A DNA stretch of 64,000 nucleotides from Maribacter antarcticus DSM 21422 (GTDB taxonomy: Bacteria; Bacteroidota; Bacteroidia; Flavobacteriales; Flavobacteriaceae). A program made the position numbers and the translations under genes. The notes under the pieces are model-generated. The model saw only the letters and a list, made by a program, of their open reading frames with translations, ran no database searches and had not been told where the DNA came from. The DNA lies in contig NZ_JHZC01000012.1 of NCBI RefSeq assembly GCF_000621125.1, forward strand, positions 1-64,000. Direction: 5' to 3'. Below are positions 47,664-56,543 of the stretch, piece by piece; within the stretch, counting starts at the first letter, position 1; every line of letters begins with the position of its first letter.

Positions 47664-48242
47664 TCACTTCATTAGGATGCCGTGAAATATAAAATCAATC
47701 AATTGTTTCTCTAGAATCAAGGGATTACTTTGAGCTTTATTACTTAGAAATTTCTGATAAGACCATCGTAAGGTAGATAGAATCATTTTGGTGGCTAATT
47801 CTGAATCCATATCCCTTAACTGCCCCATTTCAATCCCTTGCTGTATTATAGTTTCCAATTGCCTTTCGTATTCTCTTCGGCGTTTCACAAATTCCTCTAA
47901 TTTAGGTGTTTTTAGATTACGCCATTCGTTCACAAGCAGCGCTTGTTCGTAAGGTCTCTCAGATGTAATTTGGATGTATGAACCTATAACAAGCTCCAAT
48001 TTTTTTCTGGCATCATATTCTGAATGCTCAATAGTATCCATAGCCAAAAGGAATTCCTGTTGTATTCCAAAAAGTGATTCCTCCAAGAACGACTCTTTTG
48101 ACGCTATATAATTGTAAACATTGGCCACTTCAAATTGTAAATTTTGCGCTATAGCGCGCATGGTTGTAGCTTTAAATCCCTTCTCGTGAATGAGTACTAA
48201 GGTCAAATTAAAAAATCTATCTCTCTTGGTATTATTTGTCAT
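47664..48242 (-). CDS. TetR/AcrR-family regulator
   Basis: 192 residues. N-terminal helix-turn-helix (about 10-55) with K-G-F-K-A-T-T-M-R-A-I-A and N-V-Y-N-Y-I, then a helical ligand-binding part. Divergent from the Rieske oxygenase gene, with a 74-base shared region containing a perfect palindrome. Most likely represses the oxygenase and itself until a substrate-like ligand binds. Confidence 0.92.
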   Translation of the reverse strand: MTNNTKRDRFFNLTLVLIHEKGFKATTMRAIAQNLQFEVANVYNYIASKESFLEESLFGIQQEFLLAMDTIEHSEYDARKKLELVIGSYIQITSERPYEQALLVNEWRNLKTPKLEEFVKRRREYERQLETIIQQGIEMGQLRDMDSELATKMILSTLRWSYQKFLSNKAQSNPLILEKQLIDFIFHGILMK

Positions 48243-48279
48243 AGGTTTAAATATAATCGTTGCTCAACAAATGTATATA

Positions 48280-48305
48280 TTTACATGAACACTTGTTCAT
48301 GTAAA
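48280..48305. promoter_or_regulatory. Perfect palindromic operator between the tetR-like gene and the oxygenase gene
   Basis: TTTACATGAAC, spacer ACTT, GTTCATGTAAA: 11-base arms without mismatch. It ends 11 bases before the oxygenase start codon and lies 38 bases from the regulator start, a position suiting repression of both genes. Confidence 0.85.
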
Positions 48306-48316
48306 CTTTTAATCAG

Positions 48317-49318
48317 ATGATAAAAAAGCACAAAATATTTCCTAAAAAACTCTTTGGATGTTGGCATCCAGTAGGCTACAGCTATGAAATTAAGTCATCT
48401 AAACCTTACGGTACTTTTCTGCTAGATGAGCCAGTGGTAGTCTGGAGAACCGCTGATGGCAACGTACACGCCATGCGGGATATTTGCATACACCGAGGAA
48501 CGGCTCTTTCCCTTGGCTGGATAAAAGACGATTGTTTAGTTTGTCCGTACCACGCTTGGCAATTTGACAAAAAAGGGGATTGTGTGCTTATTCCGCAAGC
48601 CCCTGAAGCTGAAATTCCTAGCAAAGCCAAAACACCTACCTACCACTGTCAAGAAAAATTTGGTTTGGTTTGGGTTGCGTTAGAAAATCCCGTCTATGAC
48701 CTACCGACTGTTCCCGAGTATGAAAACACCGCCTGGAAATTAGTAAAAACAGGACCTTTTGATTGGAAGAGCGATAGCTCTAGACAGGTAGAAAATTTTA
48801 CGGATTTCGGTCATTTTCCCTGGGTGCATCCTGGTCTTTTGGGCGATCCCGAAAGACCCAAGGTACCTGAATGCAAAGTAACAGTAAAAGACTCCGTTTT
48901 ACACTATTCTGTAGTGCGACCGGAAGCGGCCAATACCGATGATTTCCCCATTTTCGCGAATGACAAGGTAGTGAAGCCTGAGCGTCACAGCCGTTATGAA
49001 CTTCACCTTCCCTACACTATAGTTCTGCGATTGGGTTGGGGCGGTGAGAAAGGAATGGTCTATTTTTTCGTTTCTCAGCCTATATCACATAATAAATGTC
49101 GCGGCTATTGTATCATTGGCCGTAATTATAATTTAGAAGAACCAGACTCCGTTTTACAGGATTTTGAAAAGATTATTTTTAATCAGGATAAGCGCGTTGT
49201 AGAATCGCAACGTCCCGAGCAGGTTCCTTTTGACTTTACTGAGGAGCTTCACCTAAAGTTTGATGCGGTAGCCATGAATTACCGTAGGGCTATGAAAAAA
49301 CAGCTGTTGGATTATTAA
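48317..49318 (+). CDS. Rieske non-heme iron oxygenase (vanillate demethylase / pheophorbide oxygenase type)
   Basis: 333 residues. Rieske [2Fe-2S] ligands Cys57-x-His59 and Cys76-x2-His79. The mononuclear iron site is seen as N160-x2-D163-x2-H166-x4-H171. Length and motif spacing fit VanA-like O-demethylases or hydroxylases of aromatic acids. No reductase gene is adjacent. Controlled probably by the divergent TetR protein through the palindrome in front of it. Substrate unknown. Confidence 0.92.
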   Translation: MIKKHKIFPKKLFGCWHPVGYSYEIKSSKPYGTFLLDEPVVVWRTADGNVHAMRDICIHRGTALSLGWIKDDCLVCPYHAWQFDKKGDCVLIPQAPEAEIPSKAKTPTYHCQEKFGLVWVALENPVYDLPTVPEYENTAWKLVKTGPFDWKSDSSRQVENFTDFGHFPWVHPGLLGDPERPKVPECKVTVKDSVLHYSVVRPEAANTDDFPIFANDKVVKPERHSRYELHLPYTIVLRLGWGGEKGMVYFFVSQPISHNKCRGYCIIGRNYNLEEPDSVLQDFEKIIFNQDKRVVESQRPEQVPFDFTEELHLKFDAVAMNYRRAMKKQLLDY

Positions 49319-49677
49319 AATACCAACGGAAGCGTAATTATTTACAAAGCTACGTACGAAAGGATATCTTGTCTTATTCATAGGTACTTAAAATAGTAAA
49401 CGTTTTATGAAAAACTAAAATCAGTTTGCATGTATAATATTGTAAAAGAACTAGATAGCTATTATATTTAACTAGGCTCAGAATAAAAAATAGTATTTTA
49501 AGAAAACAATAGGGTCCAAAACTTAATTGAAGTTAAAGCCAAGGTGTAGTTAAAACCGCTTCTAATAAATTTTATATCTTCCAAATGGGTATAGACCAAT
49601 CCATAATCTAGTTTATGAAAAATCACTCTCCTTGTTAATATTTATAGTGCTTCAATTTAGTGTTCAAACTTAAAGTA
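49319..49677. other. Intergenic region after the Rieske oxygenase gene
   Basis: About 360 AT-rich bases with stops in all frames. I see no gene, no clear terminator and no RNA. It may be further decayed sequence of the amidohydrolase that becomes readable at 49678. Confidence 0.4.
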
Positions 49678-50323
49678 ATGGCCGAAGGTGGAATAGCTTC
49701 AAACTTCGACCCTATTCATTCAGTTCAGTCCACTCCTGCATAACTTGAGACCGCTGTGCAAGCAGCTGCAGATTGGGGTATCTATATAGCCGTACATATT
49801 TATGAATCCAAAGGTGCCATACGTGTCCTACATACAGGTGTAAAATGCTTGGAACATGGTCATCGTATTAACTAGCAAACCATAACGCTTATAAAAGAAA
49901 AAGATACGTGGCTAGTTCCACAGTCCTTTTAGCCAAATTCCAAGCCAGTTTTTGGGTACCCGGTAAGGATACGATTGCAGAAGCCCTTAACAAAAAGTAA
50001 AACCCGTTTTAGAGGGTACGGACAATGTTTTTAAACTAGCTAAAAAACACGGTATCAATGTGGGCTTTGGTTCCAATGCATAGGGGCACTGGGATACGAG
50101 TCCTATGCCTTATTGGAATTTACTTCACGTACCACATAGTACAGCCCTTTTGGAAATCTTAAAACAGGCTACATCAAGCAATGCTCAATTACTCTCCCTA
50201 TTAGAAAAAATAAATCCCTACACAGAAGGTAAACTTGGAGTCATAGTCGAAGGGACCTACGCAGATCTACTGCTTTACGAAGGCAATCCGTTGGAAAATA
50301 TAGAGGTAATAGCCCAGCCATAA
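49678..50323 (+). pseudogene. Decayed amidohydrolase (imidazolonepropionase-like), C-terminal part
   Basis: Translation from 49678 gives A-E-G-G-I-A-S-N-F-D-P, A-A-A-D-W-G, A-V-H-I-Y and C-L-E-H-G-H, the typical metal-site region of amidohydrolases, but with in-frame stops at 49741, 49873 and 49930. After a frameshift the tail (50105-50323) encodes L-E-I-L-K-Q-A-T, G-K-L-G-V-I-V-E-G and A-D-L-L-L-Y-E-G-N-P-L-E-N-I, the family's C-terminus. The N-terminal H-x-H is not readable. The gene is dead. Confidence 0.82.
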
Positions 50324-50496
50324 AAAACACTGAAACTAATTATATAAAATTGGGGTTATCTGTAAAAACCTTATCGCTGAGTAGTAGGCTATTTAGAATG
50401 GCTGTGTCAAAATTAGATTTAATTATGATTGATTAAAACTAGTTGTTTTGACGGTTTAAAATGGAAAATAACCCATGAACTTGTAAAGCTAGAGTA

Positions 50497-52593
50497 CTAC
50501 TCCGTCAACACCCCGATTTCCGCAAAAGAAGCCCTTGGGTCTTCACCGTCAGTTTTTATAGCCTTTAACTTCATGTAGCGCGCCTTTTTTAGCGTAAACC
50601 GTACTTCTTGTTTCAATCTACTATTAACTACATTGGAAAATTCTCCGGCTGCTGCCAAATTCCATTTCTGTCCGTCCCTGCTTAGATAAACCGCATACTC
50701 GGTCATAATACCGAAAGGATAACGCTCTTGACTGGGTACATAGGTAAATCCGTTTACCGAATACGAGGCTCCCAAATCGATTACAATTTCCTGTGGACTT
50801 ACCGTCATATTGTCCGTTGCCCATACCGTTTCAGGGTTTTCGTCCATTATATTTTGAATATTTTCAGGTGTTCCAGAAGACACCGAAACCACTTTCCAAA
50901 CTGCCTTAGGAATATCTATATGCTTACTTACAGATGCTGTAACCATACCCGTTTCAGTATCAAAGGCGATTACTTTTAACATCCTTGGTGTTGCTACCAT
51001 AAAAGGTCGTTCATATTTTTGGGATTCCTTGGTAGGTTCGCTGCCATCCAGCGTATAATAAACCGAAACCGTAGCTTCTGGAACCAAAAGACTTACCATC
51101 CCTTCCCTGTTTCTTTGTATAGTCGGTGGTACTAACAAATTAGGCGCACGATACAATGCTAGATTGGAAATAAGAGGCGATGCTTTGGCATCGGCAATAT
51201 CCAAACGAAAGGCTGTTGCTTTAACCGTATTAAAACGAAGTATCCGTTTGTATCCGATAGTGGTTTGGGTGTCGATTTGAATCCACTCCTCCCCTATTTT
51301 TGCAGCTATGGAAAACTCTTTGACCCTTTGCCCAAGGGGAATATGTTCCTGCAATACCATCCGATTGATTTCCGTAGGTTCGTAAAAATCTATGGTTAGC
51401 GAACCACTAGTAACACCATCATCTGTAGTCCAATAGCTTGTGTTGTTCCCATCCGTTGCATTTTTAGCAGCATAGGTATCATTATTTCCCCGAACATTGG
51501 TCGCCGAAGTCTTGACTCCAATAGCGAGTTCTTGGGCAAAATCAGCATCTATTTGTTCTTTCAACAGCATCAATTGGCGGGCATCGGTTTCATGTACTAA
51601 ACCTCTGGAATCAACAGGCAGGTTCAATAAGAAATTACCGTTTCTACCTACAGATTCGTAATACGTATCGACCAAACGTGTCAAGGATTTCACCTGATGA
51701 TCTTCGCCCGGATGATAGTACCAACCAGGCCTTATGGATGTGTTTACCTCAGCCGGTAGCCAATGAGTTCCATCTTCATGTCCGGAGCGTAACTCTACAT
51801 ACCTAGGCCATCCAGGGTAGATTTCGTCACGTCTCATGCTACTCCAATTGGTCTCATTGGCGAATCCTTCTTCCGTCCCTACCCAGCGAATATCTGGTCC
51901 GCCATCACTAAAAATAACGGCATTGGGCTGCAGTTGACGAACAATTTCCGTGACAGTATCCCATTCGTAATAGCTTTTACTATCAATTTTTCTAGTTTCG
52001 TTGGCACCGCCATAGTAGCCGGAACCGCCATTGGCACCATCAAACCAAACTTCAAACACCTCCCCGTAATTGGTCAACAGTTCCCGTAGTTGTTCATGAA
52101 AATCGGCAACATATTCCGGTGTTCCGTAATTAGCCGCATTCCGATCCCAAGGTGAAAGATACACCCCGAATTTTAAGCCGAGCTCCTTACAGGCTTCAGA
52201 CAACTCTTTAAGCACATCACCATTCCCATTTTTCCATGGAGAATTTTTGACCGAGTGCGATGTCGTTTTCGTTGGCCACAAACAAAATCCGTCATGATGT
52301 TTGGCGGTAATGATGACGCCCTTCATACCTGCATTTTTGATGACTTTTGCCCACTGGCGCACATCCATTTCGGAAGGGTTAAACTGCTCCGGGCGTTCCC
52401 CACCCGTACCCCATTCCATGTTGGTAAAGGTGTTCATGTTATAGTGAATAAAGGCGTAATACCCCAATTCTTGCCATGCCAATTGACGTTCTGAAGGTAC
52501 TGGCCCCACAGCTTCTGGTATAGCTACTTGAGAACAAGATATACTGAGAAATGGTAAGACCAAAACTAATAAGAATTTGAAATAAGATTTCAT
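50497..52593 (-). CDS. Alpha-L-fucosidase (GH29) with discoidin-type domains
   Basis: 698 residues. Probable lipoprotein (signal ends at Cys20, lipobox weak). GH29 barrel about 25-345 with H-H-D-G-F near 100 and the nucleophile in V-W-F-D-G (Asp185). Then an F5/8-type C domain (about 355-480), a chitobiase C-like linker (about 490-560) and a second F5/8 domain to the end, both for glycan binding. It removes terminal alpha-L-fucose. Paired with a sulfatase gene 33 bases upstream, which suggests sulfated fucose-containing glycans as substrate. No SusC/SusD pair is in the window. Confidence 0.93.
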   Translation of the reverse strand: MKSYFKFLLVLVLPFLSISCSQVAIPEAVGPVPSERQLAWQELGYYAFIHYNMNTFTNMEWGTGGERPEQFNPSEMDVRQWAKVIKNAGMKGVIITAKHHDGFCLWPTKTTSHSVKNSPWKNGNGDVLKELSEACKELGLKFGVYLSPWDRNAANYGTPEYVADFHEQLRELLTNYGEVFEVWFDGANGGSGYYGGANETRKIDSKSYYEWDTVTEIVRQLQPNAVIFSDGGPDIRWVGTEEGFANETNWSSMRRDEIYPGWPRYVELRSGHEDGTHWLPAEVNTSIRPGWYYHPGEDHQVKSLTRLVDTYYESVGRNGNFLLNLPVDSRGLVHETDARQLMLLKEQIDADFAQELAIGVKTSATNVRGNNDTYAAKNATDGNNTSYWTTDDGVTSGSLTIDFYEPTEINRMVLQEHIPLGQRVKEFSIAAKIGEEWIQIDTQTTIGYKRILRFNTVKATAFRLDIADAKASPLISNLALYRAPNLLVPPTIQRNREGMVSLLVPEATVSVYYTLDGSEPTKESQKYERPFMVATPRMLKVIAFDTETGMVTASVSKHIDIPKAVWKVVSVSSGTPENIQNIMDENPETVWATDNMTVSPQEIVIDLGASYSVNGFTYVPSQERYPFGIMTEYAVYLSRDGQKWNLAAAGEFSNVVNSRLKQEVRFTLKKARYMKLKAIKTDGEDPRASFAEIGVLTE

Positions 52594-52626
52594 ATAGATA
52601 TGTGAGCGTTTAATTTTAAAATACGG

Positions 52627-54219
52627 TTATTGAGCCATCAGATTTTCCACTTGATGCCATTCCTTCCCGTTTAATTGCAGCGGTGAATTTTGTTGCAGAA
52701 GACCTGGATTGCTTCTTCCGTTTTCAATATACGAAACCATCTGCTTACTTAATTCGATTACGATATCCGGATAAAGTGCTACTATATTTTCACTTTCTGA
52801 TGGGTCAGCAACTAAATTATACAATTGGTATTTAGGCAAACCCCTCACATCATCCTTCCCCGGTATAGGGTAGCTCCATCCGCCAGAATCTGGAGCAAAA
52901 ATGAGTTTGTAATTGCCTTTTCTGATGGCAAAACTCCCGTTTATGGAATGATGAATCGTAGCTTCGCGCAAATAGGAGGTAGTTTCATTAGCATCAAACA
53001 ACGGTACTAAAGAAAAGCTATCCTCGGCTTCGTTGTCCTTTAATGGAACATTGAGCAAATCGGCACAAGTAGCCATAAGGTCTGTCAGCGAAATAGTGGT
53101 GTTAGAGACGCTACTAGCTGCAATTTTCAAAGGCCATTTTATAATAAAAGGAACACGGTGCCCGCCTTCATAAATATCTGCCTTATGACCCCGAAATCCT
53201 GCCCCAGGGTGGTGACCATATTCCGCTAAAATTTCAAAATCAGCCTGTGGGGAACAGCCATTATCACTAGTAAAAACAATAATAGTGTTTTCTTCAATTC
53301 CCTGTGCTCTTACGGTATCCATCACTTGCCCTACGTAATCATCTATCTGCATCATAAAATCCGCATAAGGATTTATACCACTTTTCCCTTGCCATTGCGG
53401 TGTCGGCTGAATTGGCGTATGCGGCGATGGCAAGGCCAAATACAAAAAGAAAGGGGCATCTTGCTCCGACCGCTCCTTAATATGTGCTATCGACCTTCTG
53501 AAAAAGTTGGGTGTAACGTCTTCGTGCACAAAATCGGAAGCTGTTGGGCCCTTGCGCCACCAGGTATATTTTCCGGTGTCTTCGGTTACCTTATCTACAT
53601 TAGCAGTAATACGTCCGTTTTCCACATAAACATAAGGTGCCATATCCAAGGAGCCTGAATGTCCATAGGTATAGTCAAAACCTAAATCGTTGGGGGAATG
53701 GCTGATATTTTGAGTGAAATCGAGGTTGTCAAAATCTTCATAATTCCATCCTTCGCCACCAAAATTAGCCGTGTCCTTTTCGGCCCAGTTCCAACCCAGA
53801 TGCCATTTCCCTATAAATGCGGTATGATAGCCCGATTTTTTGAGCAGAGAAGCTACCGTAGTCCTACTTTCCGGAATCAATGCTTTTGATTTTCCTGTTA
53901 GCACCCCACTTTTCAAAGGACTTCGCCAACTGTAGCGCCCTGTAAGAATTCCGTAGCGCGTAGGCGTGCATACCGAGGACGGACTATGGGCATCCGTAAA
54001 CCGCATACCTTGAGCAGCTAGTTTATCGATATGAGGGGTATTGATTTTTCCCGATGGATTATAACTTGATATATCGCCATAGCCTAAATCATCTGCCAAG
54101 ATATAAATAATATTGGGTGCTTTTTCCTGCAACATCGCAGAGACTTTTTCCTTCCTACAGGAACTTAATGTGCAAAGGAAAAGAATGAGTATAACTAGAA
54201 AATGAGAATTTTTTGGCAT
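52627..54219 (-). CDS. Sulfatase (arylsulfatase-type) lipoprotein
   Basis: 530 residues from the ATG at 54219; the frame reaches 54258, but the later start puts a lipoprotein signal (L-S-S-C) at the N-terminus. Formylglycine signature C-T-P-T-R (Cys84), metal residues A-D-D-L-G, and F-I-G-K-W-H-L-G are present. The Cys-type site needs a formylglycine-generating or anaerobic maturase enzyme not seen here. With the fucosidase it probably desulfates and trims sulfated fucans or host-type glycans. Substrate is inferred. Confidence 0.93.
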   Translation of the reverse strand: MPKNSHFLVILILFLCTLSSCRKEKVSAMLQEKAPNIIYILADDLGYGDISSYNPSGKINTPHIDKLAAQGMRFTDAHSPSSVCTPTRYGILTGRYSWRSPLKSGVLTGKSKALIPESRTTVASLLKKSGYHTAFIGKWHLGWNWAEKDTANFGGEGWNYEDFDNLDFTQNISHSPNDLGFDYTYGHSGSLDMAPYVYVENGRITANVDKVTEDTGKYTWWRKGPTASDFVHEDVTPNFFRRSIAHIKERSEQDAPFFLYLALPSPHTPIQPTPQWQGKSGINPYADFMMQIDDYVGQVMDTVRAQGIEENTIIVFTSDNGCSPQADFEILAEYGHHPGAGFRGHKADIYEGGHRVPFIIKWPLKIAASSVSNTTISLTDLMATCADLLNVPLKDNEAEDSFSLVPLFDANETTSYLREATIHHSINGSFAIRKGNYKLIFAPDSGGWSYPIPGKDDVRGLPKYQLYNLVADPSESENIVALYPDIVIELSKQMVSYIENGRSNPGLLQQNSPLQLNGKEWHQVENLMAQ

Positions 54220-54510
54220 AATAACATCGATTATATAGTCATTAGCTAAAATAAGCAATTAGGTCCATTCAGTCCTTTGGACTGTAAAATTCAAAAAGTA
54301 TTTGTACTAAATTCTACAACCAGTGTCTCAAAGTCTGCTGCACACAACTTATTCTATTATCAATATGCTAAAAATAAAAACTAATTATCGTTACACCAAA
54401 AAAGGTGTAATACTATTATATTATAATACATTAACTATTGTTTATGAATAGTAATGATTTCATAATAAGATTTAGAAGCTATTTTTGCCTAGAAGTTAAA
54501 ATTAAGCACC

Positions 54511-55242
54511 ATGAGAGAAAATATTATGATAGTAGTTGGATTAATGCTGTTTTCGAATGCCATAAATTCACAAGCCTCAAGAGAAGGTACCATTGAAATT
54601 GAGAGGAGTAGAATCCTAATTGAATCCATATTATCAGCTGAAGAACAAGAGGCTTTGACGCCACTTGATGTTTTCAACACCCTGGCTGCAGGAAACGAAA
54701 GATTCGTAAGTAACGATATTACCGCTCGGGACCATTCTATGCAAATAAGGGAAAGTGCCGCATCTCAATATCCAAAAGCAATAGTTCTTTCATGCATAGA
54801 CAGTAGAGTGCCCGTTGAGGATGTTTTTGATAAAGGTATTGGTGACATTTTTGTAGCTCGTGTTGCAGGAAACTTCATAAACGATGATATTCTGGGAAGT
54901 ATGGAATTTGCAACAAAAGTTGCTGGCGCTAAACTTATACTGGTATTAGGACATGAAAATTGTGGAGCCATACATGCAGCTATAGATGGTGCAAAGCTTG
55001 GACATATTACCAAAATGCTAAAAAACATACAACCTGCGGTAAAAATATCAACACTATCCGAAGGGCCAAGAACTTCAAAAAATAGGTTATTAGTTCATGA
55101 AGTGAGTGAGAACAATGTACGATTGGCTATAGAAAAAATAACCAAAGACAGTTCTATTTTAAAAACTATGCTTCAAAATGGCGAAATAAGCATTAAAGGT
55201 GCAGTTTATGATATGGATACAGGTGTAGTAAATTTTTTATAA
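54511..55242 (+). CDS. Exported beta-class carbonic anhydrase
   Basis: 243 residues. N-terminal hydrophobic signal (about 5-20), then a helical lead-in and the beta-CA core. Zinc ligands Cys95, His148 and Cys151 with the Asp97-Arg99 dyad (C-I-D-S-R, G-H-E-N-C-G-A) are all present. It interconverts CO2 and bicarbonate; the signal peptide places it in the periplasm, less common for the beta class. It stands alone, convergent with the methionine operon. Confidence 0.92.
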   Translation: MRENIMIVVGLMLFSNAINSQASREGTIEIERSRILIESILSAEEQEALTPLDVFNTLAAGNERFVSNDITARDHSMQIRESAASQYPKAIVLSCIDSRVPVEDVFDKGIGDIFVARVAGNFINDDILGSMEFATKVAGAKLILVLGHENCGAIHAAIDGAKLGHITKMLKNIQPAVKISTLSEGPRTSKNRLLVHEVSENNVRLAIEKITKDSSILKTMLQNGEISIKGAVYDMDTGVVNFL

Positions 55243-55262
55243 TATTTGGATAATTAAGTAGC

Positions 55263-55293
55263 TAGCCCTTTCAGTATATTACTGAAGGGGCTA
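55263..55293. terminator. Terminator between carbonic anhydrase gene and methionine operon
   Basis: TAGCCCTTTCAGTA (55263-55276), loop TAT, and TACTGAAGGGGCTA (55280-55293) pair over 14 bases with one mismatch. It lies between convergent genes and can serve both, although the T-runs beside it are short. Confidence 0.72.
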
Positions 55294-55333
55294 TTGTAAT
55301 CGTAGTAGTTTTAAAAAATTCAAACTTTATATT

Positions 55334-56497
55334 TTATTTTAAAGCCTGCCCAACATCTTCAATAATATCATCAATATGCTCCAAACCCACAGAAACCCGA
55401 ACCATACCATCGGTGATACCTGTTTCCACTCGTTCTTCTTTAGATAACTTGCTATGCGTAGTAGATGCAGGATGGGTTACAATACTCCTACTATCGCCAA
55501 GATTTGCAGATAGGGATAACAGTTTTATAGCATCAAAGAATTTCTGACCAGCCTGCAATCCGCCCTTAACTTCGAAAGCCACTACGCAACCGCCAGCCTT
55601 CATCTGCTTTTTGGCCACTTCATATTTTGGATGTGATTTAAGGAAAGGATATTTGACCCAATTCACCTCCTTATGGCGCTCTAAATAGTTTGCCAACTTC
55701 AAGGCATTTTCACAATGGCGATCTACACGAATGGCCAAGGTCTCCAAACTTTTGGAAAGCACCCAAGCATTAAAAGGCGATAATGCCGGACCCGTAATAC
55801 GGGAAAATCGATATACTTTATCAATCAATTCTGTAGTACCAACTGTAATTCCAGCCAGCACTCTACCCTGCCCATCCATCAATTTTGTTCCGGAATGAAT
55901 AACCAAATCGGCTCCAAATTTTATGGGTTGCTGCAAATAGGGAGATGCAAAACAATTATCAATAACCAAAATGAGTTTGTGTTTTTTGGTAATTTTCCCC
56001 AAGGCCTCCAAATCGAGTACATCTACACCAGGATTCGTAGGCGTTTCTGCATAAATGAGTTTTGTCTTGGGCGTAATCAATGCTTCTATGGTATCTAAAT
56101 CCTCAATTTTAAAACAGCTATGGTTAATGTTCCACTTGGGGAAAAAATTATTTAAAAGTGAGTGTGTTGACCCAAAAATATTACGAGCGGAAATCATGTG
56201 ATCGCCACTATCTAATAAGGACGCCAACGTAGAAAATACAGCTGCCATACCACTTGCAAAAGCAAAACCAGCCTCAGCACCCTCCATTTGACAGACCTTT
56301 TCTATAAATTCGGACGAATTGGGATTGGAGTAGCGTGAATAAATATTCCGCTCCTTTTCCTCTGCAAAGGAAGCGCGCATATCCTCTGCATCCTCAAATA
56401 CAAAGCTTGAAGTAAGATACAAAGGCACGGAATGTTCCAAATGCTCTGTTCGTTTTAACTGAGTGCGTATGGCGTTGGTTTCGAATCGTTTTTTCAT
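55334..56497 (-). CDS. PLP-dependent trans-sulfuration enzyme (O-succinyl/acetylhomoserine sulfhydrylase or cystathionine gamma-synthase type)
   Basis: 387 residues. Cys/Met metabolism PLP family with Y-S-R-Y-S-N-P-N, E-G-A-E-A-G-F-A-F-A-S-G-M-A, the PLP-lysine in H-S-G-T-K-L-M-D-G-Q-G-R, and S-L-x-x-N-L-G-D near the C-terminus. It is the last gene of the methionine operon, 46 bases after the MetX fusion. The operon already has an OAH sulfhydrylase, so this one may use cysteine (giving cystathionine) or a second sulfur donor; sequence alone does not decide. Confidence 0.9.
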   Translation of the reverse strand: MKKRFETNAIRTQLKRTEHLEHSVPLYLTSSFVFEDAEDMRASFAEEKERNIYSRYSNPNSSEFIEKVCQMEGAEAGFAFASGMAAVFSTLASLLDSGDHMISARNIFGSTHSLLNNFFPKWNINHSCFKIEDLDTIEALITPKTKLIYAETPTNPGVDVLDLEALGKITKKHKLILVIDNCFASPYLQQPIKFGADLVIHSGTKLMDGQGRVLAGITVGTTELIDKVYRFSRITGPALSPFNAWVLSKSLETLAIRVDRHCENALKLANYLERHKEVNWVKYPFLKSHPKYEVAKKQMKAGGCVVAFEVKGGLQAGQKFFDAIKLLSLSANLGDSRSIVTHPASTTHSKLSKEERVETGITDGMVRVSVGLEHIDDIIEDVGQALK

Positions 56498-56543
56498 ATT
56501 TTTTCAAACTTCATAGTTCTAAGTTCCTATTTCAAACTTCCAA

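Noticed and set aside
50497-54258. Polysaccharide utilisation locus
   Set aside because: Only a fucosidase and a sulfatase are seen; no SusC/SusD, regulator or transporter nearby.
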